Positions 41,121 to 54,099 of a stretch of DNA of 64,000 bases are shown here, piece after piece (within the stretch, counting starts at the first letter, position 1; each line of letters begins with the position of its first letter). The notes beneath the pieces were generated by a model. It did not search any database and had not been told where the DNA came from. It saw only the letters and a program-made list of their open reading frames with translations. The translations under genes were made by a program, and so were the position numbers. The DNA comes from Macrocystis pyrifera (lineage: Eukaryota > Sar > Phaeophyceae > Laminariales > Laminariaceae), in assembly GCA_031763025.1 (NCBI GenBank), contig JASSKH010000031.1, positions 1,922,001 through 1,986,000 of the forward strand, given 5' to 3'.

Positions 41121-42884
41121 TTGTTTTGTACGTAGAGGGGGACTTAAACCACCTACCCGAGGCCTATCCCATCCGGGGGGTTGCCTCGAAAAAAAAAAAA
41201 AAAAACGTGCGCGCGAATGTCGGCTGTGGATCTACATACATACTGTTAGATTTGCGGATCATGGTGGGGTAGCGAAGCTACACACAGAGAGTAAAAAAGC
41301 CCGACGAGCACAAGGCACGCTCGATCCTCCCATCGCATAGCGTCTTCCCCCGCCTGTTAATCTCGGAGGGGGTATATTAGATGTTTTCAGCTGTCACAGT
41401 GCGACTCCCCGTAATTAATTATTGTACACCGGTACGTAGCAAGCAGCACTCGCAACATACAGCACTCCTCGGTACCTACTTTCGGTACCTCGTACTACTA
41501 GTAACTGCTATAATAGCTGCTGTGGTACGATTTACTTTGCAATAATAACCCAAGTTTGGCACGAACGATGCTCCCTGACCGCAGGTAGATGATATCTGGC
41601 AGGTTCGTTCGTCGTGCTCGCCGCAGAGTTACACTTGGCAGTATACTCATGTTGTTGAGTAGTTCTTCTCCTGCGCGTGCAGCGATGCACGCTCATCAAG
41701 AAGAGCACCCCCCCTGTGGTTTGAACAGGAATATCATTAGAGGGCCGTTTCGCGTCGTGCCTTGTGATCACTGCTTGCTGCTGTTGTTAATGTTTTGTAT
41801 CTTTCTCTACATAGATGCAGCACAAAGATCTAGAATAATGTTGGATACCGGGTACGTATGATATGTAGCCGCTTTGCCGCCGAACCACAATCGTGGGTGC
41901 CCTGAGCTCGCGTCGAGCCTCTTTGATCTCTCACCTCCTTCGTGGTTCCTCTCTTGCTTTGTACTGAGCCGAGCCCCATGCAGCGCCGCACGGAAGGCTG
42001 CCGCGTTTGTTTGCCGTTGTTTTTCTTTCTGCTCGATGTGGTGCACATGTGGGGGGCGAACACTTCGTGTACCGGACCAGCTTTTAATTAATTGAATTCC
42101 GGGGGCGAAGGCCCCGAAAATTCTTGGAAACCCTGTGATGTACATAAGATGGATAATAAATCTGTATGTCTCTTTGCTTTTGTCGCAGACGGGCGACCGA
42201 CGAACCATCAGACTTCAACTCAGCTTGAAGAATGGTTGATATTTTTTTTACCCCTTCCATCTATTATCCTCGATTGCCCATCCCCTACCCCGAATCGCCT
42301 CCATTGGGGCTCGGGGCCGACTGACTAGACACGGCGTGTTTCAGGCCTTCAGCACAACGCCGAAAAAAAAAGCGTGAAAGATGGGGAAAACATGGTGGCG
42401 GGTTCATGGTGTGCCTTTTCGACCGATCCCAGCCCATCGTATCACACCATGAATGAACAAGCGCATGAAATCCACCTACTCGTACTTCCTGGCACTATTT
42501 ATTAGTAGTAGCAGTGATGTGTACGAGTGCCTAAGGTGTTTGCAGCTGTCGGTTAGCACTACAATGTACGAGAATACATACATACCGTTTGGCGACCGAC
42601 CTCAGACCTTAGACCGACACACCCCGGCACCACCTGGTACCCATGGGTATACCGGTATGTGGCAAACGTTGTTCCCGCAGTAAACCAACAGCGACAACAC
42701 CATCAGCTATTAATAGAACAGAAGAAACAACCACGGCCACAATCACGATAGGTATTACTCCCGTCCTCTCTCCCTGTCTCCCTCCCTCTCTCCGTTCCCC
42801 ACGCATGACATCGAAGGGATATCGTTCCCACAACCAAGTGCCTCGCGGACGACGCTAACTCAACCCAACCCAATCTCTGCCAGC
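41121..42884. other. Stretch without supported genes
   Basis: Contains an A-run at 41190-41205. ORFs on both strands (for example 41807-42208) show no splice or domain support. Confidence 0.4.
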
Positions 42885-43300
42885 CGGGGGGGGCGGCGGC
42901 GCGCGGGGGGGTGTACTCATTATCATGTATGACCGTAGTCGTATGACCATAGACTCTCGCATCCCTACAATGCCGGGACGGAGCACGTCGGGTTTCACCG
43001 ACCAGGCAGACATTGCTTGCACCAAGCGCGAAGCGCCGTGAGTTGTTGGGCGAGTCGCATGAAGGATGAGCTGCATCCTACTAAGAATCGCTTTATAGGC
43101 GGATTTTCGTGCTTATGCATGACAGCATCAATGAATAGACTTAATTTCTGGTGTAGCTACAGTACTTCCAGAGACAGCAATGGGTTTACTATGCAACTGC
43201 CTCGTGGGTGCCTAGGGCGGGGGGTACTCGATAGGACAGATGTACTCGATCGCATGCATGGTCGTAGTCGTATGACAATAGACTGGGGGGTACAGCGGTA
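42885..43300 (-). mobile_element. C-tailed SINE-like element, copy E, plus a tail fragment
   Basis: A copy from the G-run and TACTCATTATCATGTATGACC to GCAACTGCCTCGTGGGTGCC (42885-43215) lacks the 5' half. A further ~85 bp tail fragment with the TCGATAGGACAGATGTACTC variant follows at 43217-43300. Confidence 0.72.
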
Positions 43301-43559
43301 TACGAGGAGGTAAAACCAAAACGCCTTCCAGGGGCCTCATACTATTTATGCTACTACTGCAACTCCTGTAGGCCAAACTGCTGCCGGAACCGTCTACGTG
43401 TGGGAACCAAAATGTAGTGAGTGTGTCTCCCTATGGTACGTCGTCAAAAACCAATTGGCGTGAAAACAAACATGCAAAGCAACTGACTGTGTACGTACGC
43501 AAGTTAAGGGGAAGTCGAGCAAAAGACGGTGCTCAACAAGCCACCACAACCTCCCCTTT

Positions 43560-45060
43560 CAAGGAGGGATGAGGGACCTGCTTTCTCTTTCTGCCTCTTG
43601 CAATAAACTATCAACCCCATTGACCACGATGCCTCATCCATCATCTGGGGTTTTCACGCGGAGGCTCACGCTGCAGTCTATATACCTGCTGTTGGTGCAT
43701 CAAACACCGTCCGATACAAAAATCGACTGCTATTCTATCCGTCATCCTTCAACTACAAGTGATATTTCATGCTGCATCAATCATACATACCGGCTAATCA
43801 TCTATCAAGCAGTTCCCATCAGTCAAGCAGTATTTCCATCGTTAGCCCATCCAGGAACCATCTGGGGCTTCACGCTGTTGCATATTGCCTCCGTCCAACG
43901 AATCGACAAACCCTTCTCTATCCGTCACCCAGCATCCGCCTTCCATCAACTACACGCACGTACGTACGTGACGTTCGCGCAGTTGAAGCAGTCCTACAGT
44001 CCGACCATCTATGAACCATTCACCATACAGCCAACACAACTATCAATACTCCAAGGTCAACTCACATATCAACCATCTGGGGGGCTCAGGCCTGTTGTTT
44101 ATCGCATCACACGTTCTGGTCCTCCTACCAACAAATACTCCGTCAGGCCGCCGCCATCCGTCTGTTCACGCTGTTGCATCAACAGTACCGCCCAATCACA
44201 TAGCAACCATTGTCCCATGAACCAATAACCATTGCATCATGAGTCAGTCAGCCATCCATCAAAACATCTGGGGTGGCATACACCCCGATCGTACAACATC
44301 ATCAACCATTCCTCTACCAATCAACCATTATCCCACACATAGGGCAGACGACGATCTACAGTAGGCCATCTAAATCCTATATTCCAGGGCCGTTCAAGAG
44401 CGGGTTCAAACCTCGAGGGTCAAGTCGCATCGGGCAGGGTAACGGTGACCCCACGCGACCCGTGATAAGTTGGAAACCTCCTGACCCGGCCCGGCCCGGC
44501 CCGGCCCGGCCCGACCCGGCCCGACCCGGCCCGACCCGGCCCGACCCGACCCCACCCGTCATATTGCAAAACCTTCCTGACCCGTCAAGGGCCCTGCTAT
44601 ATTCGCCGTTATGAGATGTTGTGCAAAAGCTGTGCCGTGTATATCCCACCCGGACAACATAATATACATATCTTGCAAAATCATTAAATCGCCATTCTGT
44701 CTGTATCTGTCTGTCCCAAAACATCTAGGTCATGAAGTGGGGATCTGATCTGATTTGATCTTGTCCATCACCCATCAACCACCCTGCCAAATGATCTAGA
44801 TCATGAAATGGGGACCAACCTCTCCAACCATCGACCAACCATTCCCTCAATGATCTAAACCATGAAACGGATATCTGATCTGATCTGTCCAATTTTCCAT
44901 CTCAACCATTATCTCTTCAACCATCTGAGGTGTTCATTCACGCTGTTGCGTGCGACATCACACCGTCCACTCGTATAACATTAACCGTTCGTCAGTCTAC
45001 CCCGATCAACCATTTGTCCGTCAGCCGTCTAGGGGAGTTCACGCGGCACAAGGAGGAGGA
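43560..45060. repeat. Degenerate ~200 bp repeats (CATCTGGGG ... CACGCTGTTGC) and CCCGG pentamers
   Basis: ACCATCTGGGG followed by TTCACGCTGTTGCAT recurs near 43635, 43858, 44072, 44262, 44925 and 45020, mixed with CATCAACCAT motifs. A (CCCGGC/CCCGAC)n run lies at 44481-44556. The 219-codon ORF at 43569-44228 is a by-product of the stop-poor repeat. Confidence 0.6.
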
Positions 45061-45751
45061 GGAGTGAGCATACAGCACATACACCACGAAAAAAAAGGAA
45101 TAATAAAAGTCTCACAAGAAAAAAAAAACACCAAAAAGAGGGGGAGGAAACGCGACATATTGACACCACAAAAAAAACACCAAAAATCCAAAACCACCAA
45201 AACAAAGCACTAAAAATCCAAACCCACAAAAAAGGCGGAGCGAAACATAATATCATCACGACAAACAAAGGAGAAAAACCAAAACATCAAAGAAAAAAGA
45301 GATGGGACACACTGTACATACTGCTATGTACTGCAAATAACTCCTTTCCTCTCGAGTGTGTAGGCATCGACAGCAACAGAGCAAGAACGCAAGAAGGAAA
45401 AAAAAGAGAATCAACAGCAAGAAGCATATGTATGTAGCGAACCAATCTCGCTGACCGAATGAACGATGAGCCGGTATACACCCAACCATGGGGGCGGGGC
45501 GGAGGGGGGATAATAGAGGGGGGGAGCGGGAGGGGAGCGGTGGAGTGTGATACCTTACTTCTTTTCAAGGAATACGGTATGCCTTGCACGCTGGAAGAAA
45601 TAATCCGGCAACAACCAGCCAGCCGCGATGTCGAACAAACGCAAAAACAAAACTACTCTTGACAATATTTTCACTTGACACAGAACCTTCCTCGCCCGTT
45701 ATTCTGCAAGCACACGCTCCCTTGGTTCTAACCCCCCTCCCCTCCGGCCCC
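45061..45751. other. A-rich and G-rich stretch without genes
   Basis: A-runs with AAAACACCAAAAA motifs occupy 45090-45240, and a GGGGCGGAGGGGGG stretch lies near 45500. No exon found. Confidence 0.4.
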
Positions 45752-45865
45752 TCTCCCTGCCTGGTCGGTGAAAACCCGATGTGCTCCATACCGGAATTGT
45801 AGGGATGCGACGGTCCACGGTCATACGATCACAGCCATGCATGATACCGTGTGCACCCCCCCCCC
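45752..45865 (+). mobile_element. C-tailed SINE-like element, copy F (3' ~110 bp)
   Basis: CCTGCCTGGTCGGTGAAAACCC to AGCCATGCATGATACCGTG and a C-run. Only the terminal part of the family is present. Confidence 0.68.
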
Positions 45866-48209
45866 CTTCCCCCTCCTCCCCTTCCTCTCGGCCGCTCTCC
45901 TCTATAGTGGAGAGTCCCAGGCTTTTTACTGCATACAGGAAGAAAAAGCAGAAAAAACGGAGAAAAAAAACACAGAAAGAAAATAGACAGAACCGAAAAA
46001 GGAGGGGAAAAAAAAAAAAAGAGAAAAAAAAACAAGAACAAAAAAAACCGGAGCGAGAAAAATATCAGATATGAAAAGGAGACGAAAAAAACGAGAAAAA
46101 TATCATGGAGAAGGAAAAAGAGTCAGGCGAAAACTTGGCGTACAAACGCACCCACGGAGACGGGAAAAAAACAGCGCCGACAAAACAATAAAGAGCTTCT
46201 ACAGGCAGGTCAAGGCAGGGCGCGCGAAGAAGGGGGAGTTGCCGCGACGTTTGCTTTGCTGCCGCGGCCGTCACGCAGTCCTATCCCCAATCTTCGGCGC
46301 GCTTTCACCAGCGCACTTTCTTCCGCCTCAGGCTCTTCGTTCCAGAGAAGGGGATAACAGAACAGAACAGGACAGAACAGAGCAGCAGCGGCAATCTCGT
46401 AATCTCCCTCTCTCCCCTCCCTCCTTCCCTCTACGCCGCCCCCCCCCCCCCCCAGCCGTACAGCGCTAGATTCTTCGTTTGGTAGAGCAGAAAAGAGGAA
46501 GGAATAACAGAACACAGCACAGCGGCAGCGGCAGCGACAATCGTCAACCCCCCCTCCCTCCCTCCCTCCACCCTCCCCCCCCCCCCCCGCCACGTCTCCC
46601 CACCCATAAGAGTAGGGCAGAGCGAAACAGAGCGGAGCAGCAGTGCCAATCGCCAAACTTCGTCCCCTCCTTCTCTTCCTTCCGTTTGTCGCCCCCGTCC
46701 CCCCTCTCGTTGCCTCCGTCCCTCCTTCCCTCCCTCCCTCAACCCCTCCTCCACCCCGTTCCCCCTCTCCCCCTCCCATCCCCCACCAACTCCCCCCTAC
46801 CTCCTCCCACCGGCGCATGCCCCCCCCCGGGGACAGAGAAAAGGGCCAGTAGATAAAAAAAACGAAACCGTCGGTAGATAAAAACCGAAACCGTCGAAAA
46901 CAGCACACACAGCCTACGTACTCTCGCGCAACTATGTCAGCAAGCGGAAACCGCGGTGTGACCCCTTGGCTGAACTGTTCTACACTAAACCTAGTATATT
47001 AAGACCAGAAGAGGTCTTCGCGCACCCAAAAAATACAGGGCCGTCTCCCTCGGTAGCATAATGTCTCGTTACGGGTGGGCATTTGTGGTAAGCAGAACCA
47101 TATATGGTGTGTGAACATAGGGGGATACACGGTTTTGCGGGTCCCTCGTGGGTTCTGATTACCATGTCTTACTATGTATCACTATGCCCCCCCATGTTAG
47201 TACAAAGAAGAGACCAAACGTTCATCATTCAACTGGCACAGCCGCCGCCACCACCACCACCACCGCCATAAAAAAAACAAAGCGAGCGGGGCGAAGGAGG
47301 CATCTGACGAGAACCATTCCTAACCTAACGCCCCTCCCCTGCTCCCCCCGCTGGCCTCCTCTCTATACCCCTCGCCCCCGTAAAAAACAAATATCCATTA
47401 AAAAAATCCATGGAAAAATCTGGAAAATTCGGAATTTCTTGAAAACAACGGAAATTTTATTTCTTATTTCCTTGGGAAACACTTTCTCTTTCCCCCCGCC
47501 GGAACTTGAAGCCGCTATGCTACAAGTGTGTTGCGAGCTCTTCAAAGTCATTGAAGGAAAACCCTACTCGGCTTGACTCCACAGCAGGGACTTCAGGTCC
47601 CCCTAGCCCGCGGCGCCTGTCTCTTCCCCTCCCCACCCGCCTGCCCCCCGCCCGCTCCACTAGTCTCCTCCCCACCCTCACCTCCTCTTCCCCCGCCTCC
47701 TTTTTCATCCCCCCCCCCCCCCCCCCCGCCCCGTCTCGAAAGAGATGCGTAGTCAATGGTTAAATAACAAAGCCAAACAGCAAATGAATACGCCCCCCTC
47801 CCCCCCTCTTCTCCTAACGCCTTCCGCTCCCCCCCCCCCCTCCTACCCCCGCCATACACGCCTCTGCCACGCAAAACCACGGTCCGTACGGCGACGATGC
47901 ACACAAACCCGCCGCCGTCGAAGCGCGCGAGGTACCTCTGTTCCTATTCACACCGTCTTCGAGACTTTGCGTGCGTGTGCTCGAGGTCTGTCACCGGTCG
48001 GGACGCTCGTTTTGATGCCTTCCAGCAAAACGTTTACACGCTTCTTTCTGTACGCAGTACAAAAGTCGTCGAATCTACCGGCAATCCTGGCAGCTCCCTC
48101 AGCCAGGAGATACGTACTGCCAGGAGCTGTGTACTGTCAGCACTTCCTGGCCCAGTACCCAGCCCTACTGTAACTATAGTCCAAAAAGCGTGCCCTCCTC
48201 CACTCTCTC
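45866..48209. other. Homopurine/homopyrimidine-rich stretch
   Basis: Long A-rich (45940-46110) and C/T-rich (46400-46830, 47620-47850) tracts with several C-runs. Two to three diverged ~170 bp direct copies of CGGCAGCG..AATC..C plus CCCTCCCTCCCTCC lie at 46380-46830. A ~57 bp tail of the C-tailed LINE (TCTCGAAAGAGATGCGTAGT...) occurs at 47739-47795. No exon was supported. Confidence 0.5.
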
Positions 48210-48581
48210 TCACTGCACGCTGCAGCAGTGCTGCCTGTTTTCCACCTGCCGCCTGCTCTTCTGAGACCGAGCGATTTTCGCGGATAGCTGCTTCCGTTCA
48301 CTCCCCATCCCTCTCCTGCTCAGCCTCTCCCCCTTCCCCCCTCCCACACCCCGTCCCCCTCTCGCCTCCCTCCCCCCCATAACACCACCACCACCACCAC
48401 TACTGCTGCTGCCGCCGCTGCCACGGCCCCAAATCCTCTTCGCGGTTTTAGACCCAGCAGGACCCCCACTACCACCACCACCACCACCGCCGCCGCCGCG
48501 ACGTGTCCCCCCTTCTGTAGTCCGGCTTCGGGAGCGGTGCGCCTCGCAAACGCGAGGCTTGCCAGCTCTCGCAAGCGACAT
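48210..48581 (-). CDS. Gly/Arg-rich ORF, low support
   Basis: From an ATG at 48581 the reading is MSLARAGKPRVCEAHRSRSR, then long Gly/Ser runs, and it ends RKQLSAKIARSQKSRRQVEN before the stop. The ends are basic and might bind RNA or DNA. The Gly runs come from CCA/CCG trinucleotide repeats, and the frame is open well upstream, so it could be chance. Confidence 0.25.
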   Translation of the reverse strand: MSLARAGKPRVCEAHRSRSRTTEGGTRRGGGGGGGGGSGGPAGSKTAKRIWGRGSGGSSSSGGGGGVMGGREARGGRGVGGGKGERLSRRGMGSERKQLSAKIARSQKSRRQVENRQHCCSVQ

Positions 48582-48689
48582 GCTGCGGTGGGTAGTGGAA
48601 ACCCCGGTGGGGTCCCCGTTTAAGGTGTGAGTCGTTCGGAGGTCCGTTTGGCACTCGGAGCAATCGGCCTGCGGGGGAGGGGGGGGGGG

Positions 48690-48900
48690 TGGGAGGGGGA
48701 AAGGTGGGGATGGGGTGGGCCGGGGCGGGAGAAGGGACGGGTAGGGTGGGGTGGGGTAGGGTGGTGTGGCCGGGTGGGGTGGGGTAGGGTGGCGTAGGGT
48801 GGGGTAGGGTAGGATGGGGTGGCGTGGGGTACGGTGGGGTACGTTGGGGGGGTGGGGGCAGGATAAGGGAGGGGTGGGGTGGGGGAGGGTGTGACAAGGG
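48690..48900. repeat. G-rich TAGGGTGGGG minisatellite
   Basis: Repeats of GGGTAGGGTGGGGTGGGG with variations; C-rich on the other strand. It adjoins a SINE-like tail. Confidence 0.75.
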
Positions 48901-48907
48901 AACGGTT

Positions 48908-49464
48908 CAGGGGGGGGGGGGTACTCATTATCATGCATGGCCGCAAGTCGTATGACCATAGACCCTCGCATCCCTACAATGCCGGGACAGAGTACGTCGG
49001 GTTTTCACCGACCAGGCAGACATTGCTTGCACCAAGCGCGAAGCGCTGTGAGTTGTTGGGCGAGTCGCATGAAGGGTGAGCTGCATCCTACTAAGAATCG
49101 CTTTGAGGCGGATTGTCTTGCATATGGATGACAGCGTCAATGAATTGATTTTATTTTTCTGGTGTGGCCACTCCCAGAGACACCAACGGGTTTACTATGT
49201 AACTGCCTCGTGATGCCTTACCAAATATACATTTCGTGATACGATCCTCCCCCTTGTGCGGAGTGAAGGTTCTCTCCGCCCAAACATTATCTAACTCGAC
49301 CGCCAGCCGTGGTGACCGCCAAACGAGAAAAAAAAAGGTACCCTGGCTATCTAACTCACGTAGCCAGAGGCGCGTTTTAGAGCGTCGGCGCCAACCGACG
49401 CCAACCCAACCTATACATAAACCAGGCATATAATATAGGGGGGGGGGGGGGGGGGGGGGGGGGG
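48908..49464 (-). mobile_element. C-tailed SINE-like element, copy G (full length)
   Basis: The most complete minus-strand copy: GTACTCATTATCATGCATGG at the tail side, through the hairpin series, CCAGAGACACCAACGGG, GCGGAGTGAAGGTTC, AAAAAAAAGG, to CCAACCTATACATAAACCAG and a 27 nt G-run. About 530 bp of body. Confidence 0.78.
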
Positions 49465-50015
49465 ATACTCGATAGGAGAGATGTACTCGAGCGCGAAGCG
49501 CCGTAAGGTGTGCGGCGAGTCGCATGAAGGGTGAGCTGCATCCTACTAAGAACCGCTTACGAAGCGGACTTGCCTATGGATGACAGCTTCAATGAGGTAG
49601 TTTAATTTCCGTTGTGGCCACTTCCAGAGGCAGCAATGGGAGTACTATGTAACTGCCTCTTGGGTGCCGTACCTTGAACACTACGTGATACGATCAATTC
49701 CCTTGTGCAGAGTAAAGGTTCTTTACTTCGCACAAATAATCTATAACTAGACGACCAGCTGTGGGCGACCGCCAGAAAAAAAAAAAAAAAAAAAACGGTA
49801 CCCTGGATGTCTAGCTCACGTAGTGAGCGGCGTGTTTTACAGTGTCGTTGCCAACCGACGCCAACCCAACCCATATATAATATATGGGGGGAGGATAATA
49901 TAGGGGGGGGGGGATACTCATTATCGAGCATCGCCGTAGGCGTATGACCAAAGACCCCCGCATCCCTACAATGCTGGGACGGATCACGTCGGGTTTTCAC
50001 CGACCAGGCACAAGG
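49465..50015 (-). mobile_element. C-tailed SINE-like copies H and I, head-to-tail with copy G
   Basis: Copy H (49465-49905) begins with the TCGATAGGAGAGATGTACTC tail variant, then jumps directly to GCGCGAAGCGCCGTAAGGTG, missing about 110 bp of the usual tail region. Copy I (49906-50015) is a tail fragment up to GACCAGGCACAAGGG. The three share G-runs at their joints, forming a tandem. Confidence 0.72.
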
Positions 50016-50954
50016 GGGAAGGGGATTATTAAGTCAAGCCGGCGGGGCAGACGCTACTGGACATTTAACCGCGTTTTACAAGACATGGGTGGATAGACGG
50101 ATGGATGGATGGATAGATACATGTAAAAACACCACGCCGGTGCTCAGCGACAGAAACAAAATCGCCCGCGAGGCCGTGGCGCTGGAGGCGCGGTCTGGAG
50201 ATACGAAGCCCTACGTTTTTATTTTCTCCGTCTCGAGTAATTTTACCATATTTACTTGCCAGCAGCGCATCTTGCAGAAAAGATTAACATAATGAAGCAC
50301 GTGAGTATAGAGCCGAACCCGACATTTCCATTGGGTTCCTTGGAATATCCATGGTTGATTGATATCATGCCGACGGGAGGGGAAGGGTCGATGCCTGCAT
50401 GCACGATGTCAAGCATGCAGATCAGGAGCAAGCGCAGCAGTGCGCACTCGTTCAGCTACTCGTAACGCGCGCAAAACTGCGCAAAGGATAGCAAACGAGC
50501 ACCAGTGGACGCGCCGCGACACTGCCTGCTGTCGGTGCGGACAATAGGTCTAGAGGCTACGAGCATTGTTCTGCTGTAGAAACGTTTAGGCTACGAGTGC
50601 TGTTCTCATATTATAGAAACGTTTAGGCTACGAGTACTGCTCTGTTGCAGAAACGACTTACGCTCTGTTAACCTCGGGACAAACAAGTCCTGGCTACAGG
50701 TATCTTCCTTCTCTCCCTCCTGCGTATCATACATGGCTCGGTTTTTCCTACGCAGGGGGTTAACCCTTTCAGAAAATGCACTCCCATTGGGCAAAAAACA
50801 GCTGGGATCAGGGTAACATCTTGGTTTCTGTACACTGCAGCACTAAAGGTGTAAATAAAGCATTCCCACCGCTACTGGACTTCAATTCGTCGTCAGGTGC
50901 CAACTCGCGCTCTCGTGCTCTCAGAGACCGAAGAAAGCGGTTTCGGAAATACTA
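50016..50954. other. Stretch without supported genes
   Basis: A (GGAT)n run lies at 50097-50117. A plus-strand piece with GDRNKI/REAVALEARSGDTK-like reading (50145-50205) has an acceptor-like CTCAG but no donor. GGCTACGAGTGCTGTTCTC repeats three times at 50545-50650. Confidence 0.4.
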
Positions 50955-51060
50955 TTACGGGGGGACCATAGTAGGACCTATGGTATAGACAAAAACCTAT
51001 ATATTTGCCTATTTTCACTGACAAGTATTTGGTCCTATTTACTATGGCCCTCCGAAATAG
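50955..51060. mobile_element. TTACGGGGG-type MITE with a shortened left end
   Basis: Left end TTACGGGGGGACCATAGTAG, right end TTTACTATGGCCCTCCGAAA. About ten bases are missing just inside the left end. Confidence 0.8.
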
Positions 51061-51800
51061 ATAATCCCTTCGGGGCTTGATTGACTTGATTATAGTGAAG
51101 ATGGAAACAAATTTCGGTAGGAGAAAAAAGACGATGTAATCCATATGGGACTTGATCGACTTGATTATATTATACCTTGTACCAGTAGCTACTGTAGTAT
51201 ACATAGAGGGAAAAAATGACAGAAAAGAAGGACGATTTACCCATCCCTGTGAGACTTCACCAACTTGATTATAGTATAAAGGGACGAAAAAAAACGAGCA
51301 AAAAAGACGATTTGCTGCCTTTGGGACTTGATTAATTTGAGTATAGTATAGAGAGAAACAACGTCGGGAAAAAAGGCGATTGAATCCCTTCAGACTTAAG
51401 TAACTTGATTATATCATACCTCGTAGTACATACAGAGGGAAAAAATTACCGAAAATAAGCACGATTCACGTGCCCCTTTGGGGCGTCACTAAGTTGATTA
51501 CAGTATAGAGGGACAAAAACGTCCGGCAAAAAAGATCATTTCATTCCTTTGGGACTCGATTAACTTGATTATAGTATGTCGGGGAGAAAAAACACAATTA
51601 AAACCCCAAAGCCCTACTGCAACCTACAGTAGGCCCTACTACACGACCTGCTGTAAGCCCTACTGTAAAGCCTACTGCTGTAAACTCTACAGCAAAACTT
51701 ACTGTCGAAACAACTGCAAAACCTACTGTGAAAAACTGCTGCAAAACCTACTGTAAAACCTACTGTAAAGAACAACTTCAAAATGTCTACTGCATAGCCT
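51061..51800. repeat. Two adjacent tandem repeats
   Basis: 51061-51560: about six units of 75-110 bp with ACTTGATTATAGTATAGAGG, GAAAAAA.GACGAT and CCTTTGGGACTTGATTAA. 51610-51800: CTACTGTAAAACC-type ~13 bp units. No gene. Confidence 0.72.
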
Positions 51801-51929
51801 ACTGTAAGCCCCAAGCCTCTCACCATCAAAGTGCGCTGCGATCGAATCGACTCCATCAACCCAACTTCCGACTCCGCTGCTCCACTCGGGCGTGGTCGAA
51901 CCACCTGAAAACGGCAAGAGCGGTGATCG

Positions 51930-52237
51930 GAAACATCAGTATCAGCAGCAGCAATAACAGCAGGAACATCAACATCATCAGAAATAGCAGAAATAGCAGC
52001 AGAGCAGCAGCAGCAAAAACAGTACACGCAGTAGCAAATTTAGCTGCAGCAGTGAAAAGCAGCAGTCATGACAGTAGCAGCAGCAAAGATAACAACAGCA
52101 GTAACAGCAGCAACAAGAACAAGCAGTAGCAGCAGAAACCGCGGCAGCAGCAGCAGCAACGCCAGAAGAAGCTGCAGCAGTAGCAACAACAACAGCAGCA
52201 GCAACCGTAGCATCAGCATTAGCTGCATCGGCCTCAT

Positions 52238-52270
<33 letters not shown>

Positions 52271-52370
52271 TAACGGGTGACACAAGAAGTAACTACTATA
52301 ATACTACAGTACTGTTTAGGTATTTTTACTAACAATATTTGGTCCTGTTTACTATGGCCCCCCGTAACAA
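51930..52370. repeat. CAG/CAA tract and a solo MITE end
   Basis: Interrupted AGCAGCAGC/AACAAC trinucleotides at 51935-52270. Then comes a right MITE end (TTTTTACTAACAATATTTGG to GGCCCCCCGTAA) at 52320-52368 with no left partner. Confidence 0.75.
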
Positions 52371-53425
52371 CAACGATAAAGGTGACGGCAGCGGCGACAT
52401 CACACCGTGCGCAAGCGTTCCACCGCCACCACCTCCTCCACCCACGCGACGGTAGAAATAGGGTATCCCCAAACATCACGCGGCTCTGCCCGCTGATTAC
52501 AATTAAAAGGCGCTAAACGACAAGACCGCGATTAGACCCCTTGACTGGCCGTCCCTGACCGCCCCCAGCACTAAAACTAGCATACTACGGTCAAACGAGG
52601 CCTTTTTTACCCCTTGACTGACTGCCCCTAACTAAAACTAGTACTAGTAAGGGCAAAACAGGCCTTGAAGCGCCCCACAGGACCGGCCCCCCATTGTTAA
52701 TAGTAAAAAAAATAGCGCCCAATCGGTAGTGGTCTGTACAAAAACTAAAGGCACATACATCAGACTACGAACGGGAATACATTTTCGGCAAAAAGTGACA
52801 AGATGTGTTAAGGTCAGAACAACGCTTGACGCGCCCAAAACAATATCGGTCTCCCCAGGGTCAATACACAAGAAAAAACAAATCGAACCCCCTGCTTTTT
52901 TTTTTAGACCCAGACAGAGGGGGGAAAGGTGGGCGGTATACTACAACCAAATTTAATTCGTACAGCAAATCCAAGCCCACTATTTTTTCTGTTTTTTTTT
53001 TTCGTTTTTAACCTTCTTGGAGAGAAGAGTGTGGTTGCCGTTTCTTCTCCCTCGGTCGTGTACCCCTGGTTTTCTATGAATAGCATGTTTGTTCACAATC
53101 GGTGGCGGTCTCCTCGGGTGTATGCTTGCTATTTATACCAATCGATACCTAGCGGTCTGCTCGAGGCTCTTGCTCATAAGCGGCACGTAGCGGTCTGCAC
53201 AAGAACAATCATAGTGCAACAAAGCCTTGACGCCGAAAAATCCGATCTCCTACGCGCGTATACCAGACTCGTGACTACGTACCGTTCCCTCGCGTATTGG
53301 TACGCACTTGGGGTGCCACCTATTATCACGCTTCTTCTTTTTTCTTGGTTTTTTTTTTGTTTGTTTGCCTGTTGTTGTGGCCACCGGCTAGACTTCATGA
53401 AGGGAAAATGTTCTACGTAATGCGC
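52371..53425. other. Stretch with one unassigned open reading frame
   Basis: A plus-strand reading at 53060-53320 (SGLLEALAHKRHVAVCTRTI, RAYTRLVTTYRSLAYW) is open and helix-like, followed by a T-rich hydrophobic end. No start or splice sites could be fixed, so it stays unannotated. The rest is T-rich or AT-rich. Confidence 0.35.
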
Positions 53426-53429
53426 GAAC

Positions 53430-53856
<427 letters not shown>

Positions 53857-53860
<4 letters not shown>

Positions 53861-53994
53861 CGCGTAACAGCACGCTTGCTCACAATCGGTAGAGGTCTGC
53901 TCGATATTCTGTCGGCTCGCTGCTGATGATCCTGGGTCGACAAGAGCTGCTTCAAGTTAGCCTTCACCGCATCGTCTACCCACGGTGCTGCCAC
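53857..53994 (-). CDS. Ankyrin-repeat protein, exon 5 (terminal)
   Basis: Acceptor CCGACAACAAACAG, phase 0, then 45 codons and a TGA (53857-53859). The reading VAAPWVDDAVKANLKQLLST, ADRISSRPLPIVSKRAVTR forms the C-terminal tail after the last ankyrin repeat: one short helix followed by a basic end. The stop is supplied by the first TGA of the (ATG)n microsatellite, so the C terminus may have been reshaped by repeat expansion. The exon matches the phase of exon 4 but has no domain of its own to prove membership. Confidence 0.5.
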
Positions 53995-54099
53995 CTGTTT
54001 GTTGTCGGCGAGGCGTCAAAAAGACAAGGAGGGCGCCGGTGGGGAGGGGGCGAGACGGAGGGGGGTGGGAAATTGGGGGAGGGGGGGGAGGGGGGGGGG

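Noticed and set aside
43569..44228. 219-codon ORF
   Set aside because: It runs across diverged ~200 bp repeats poor in stops; no domain, codon bias or splice evidence.
46471..46856. Pro-rich ORFs on C/T-rich DNA
   Set aside because: Low-complexity homopyrimidine sequence keeps frames open on its own.
48879..49140. Recurrent ORF TIDPRIPTMPGRS... (also at 4.0, 29.7, 42.9, 54.1, 56.0 kb)
   Set aside because: It is the translation of the C-tailed element's hairpin-rich tail; frames are not conserved between copies.
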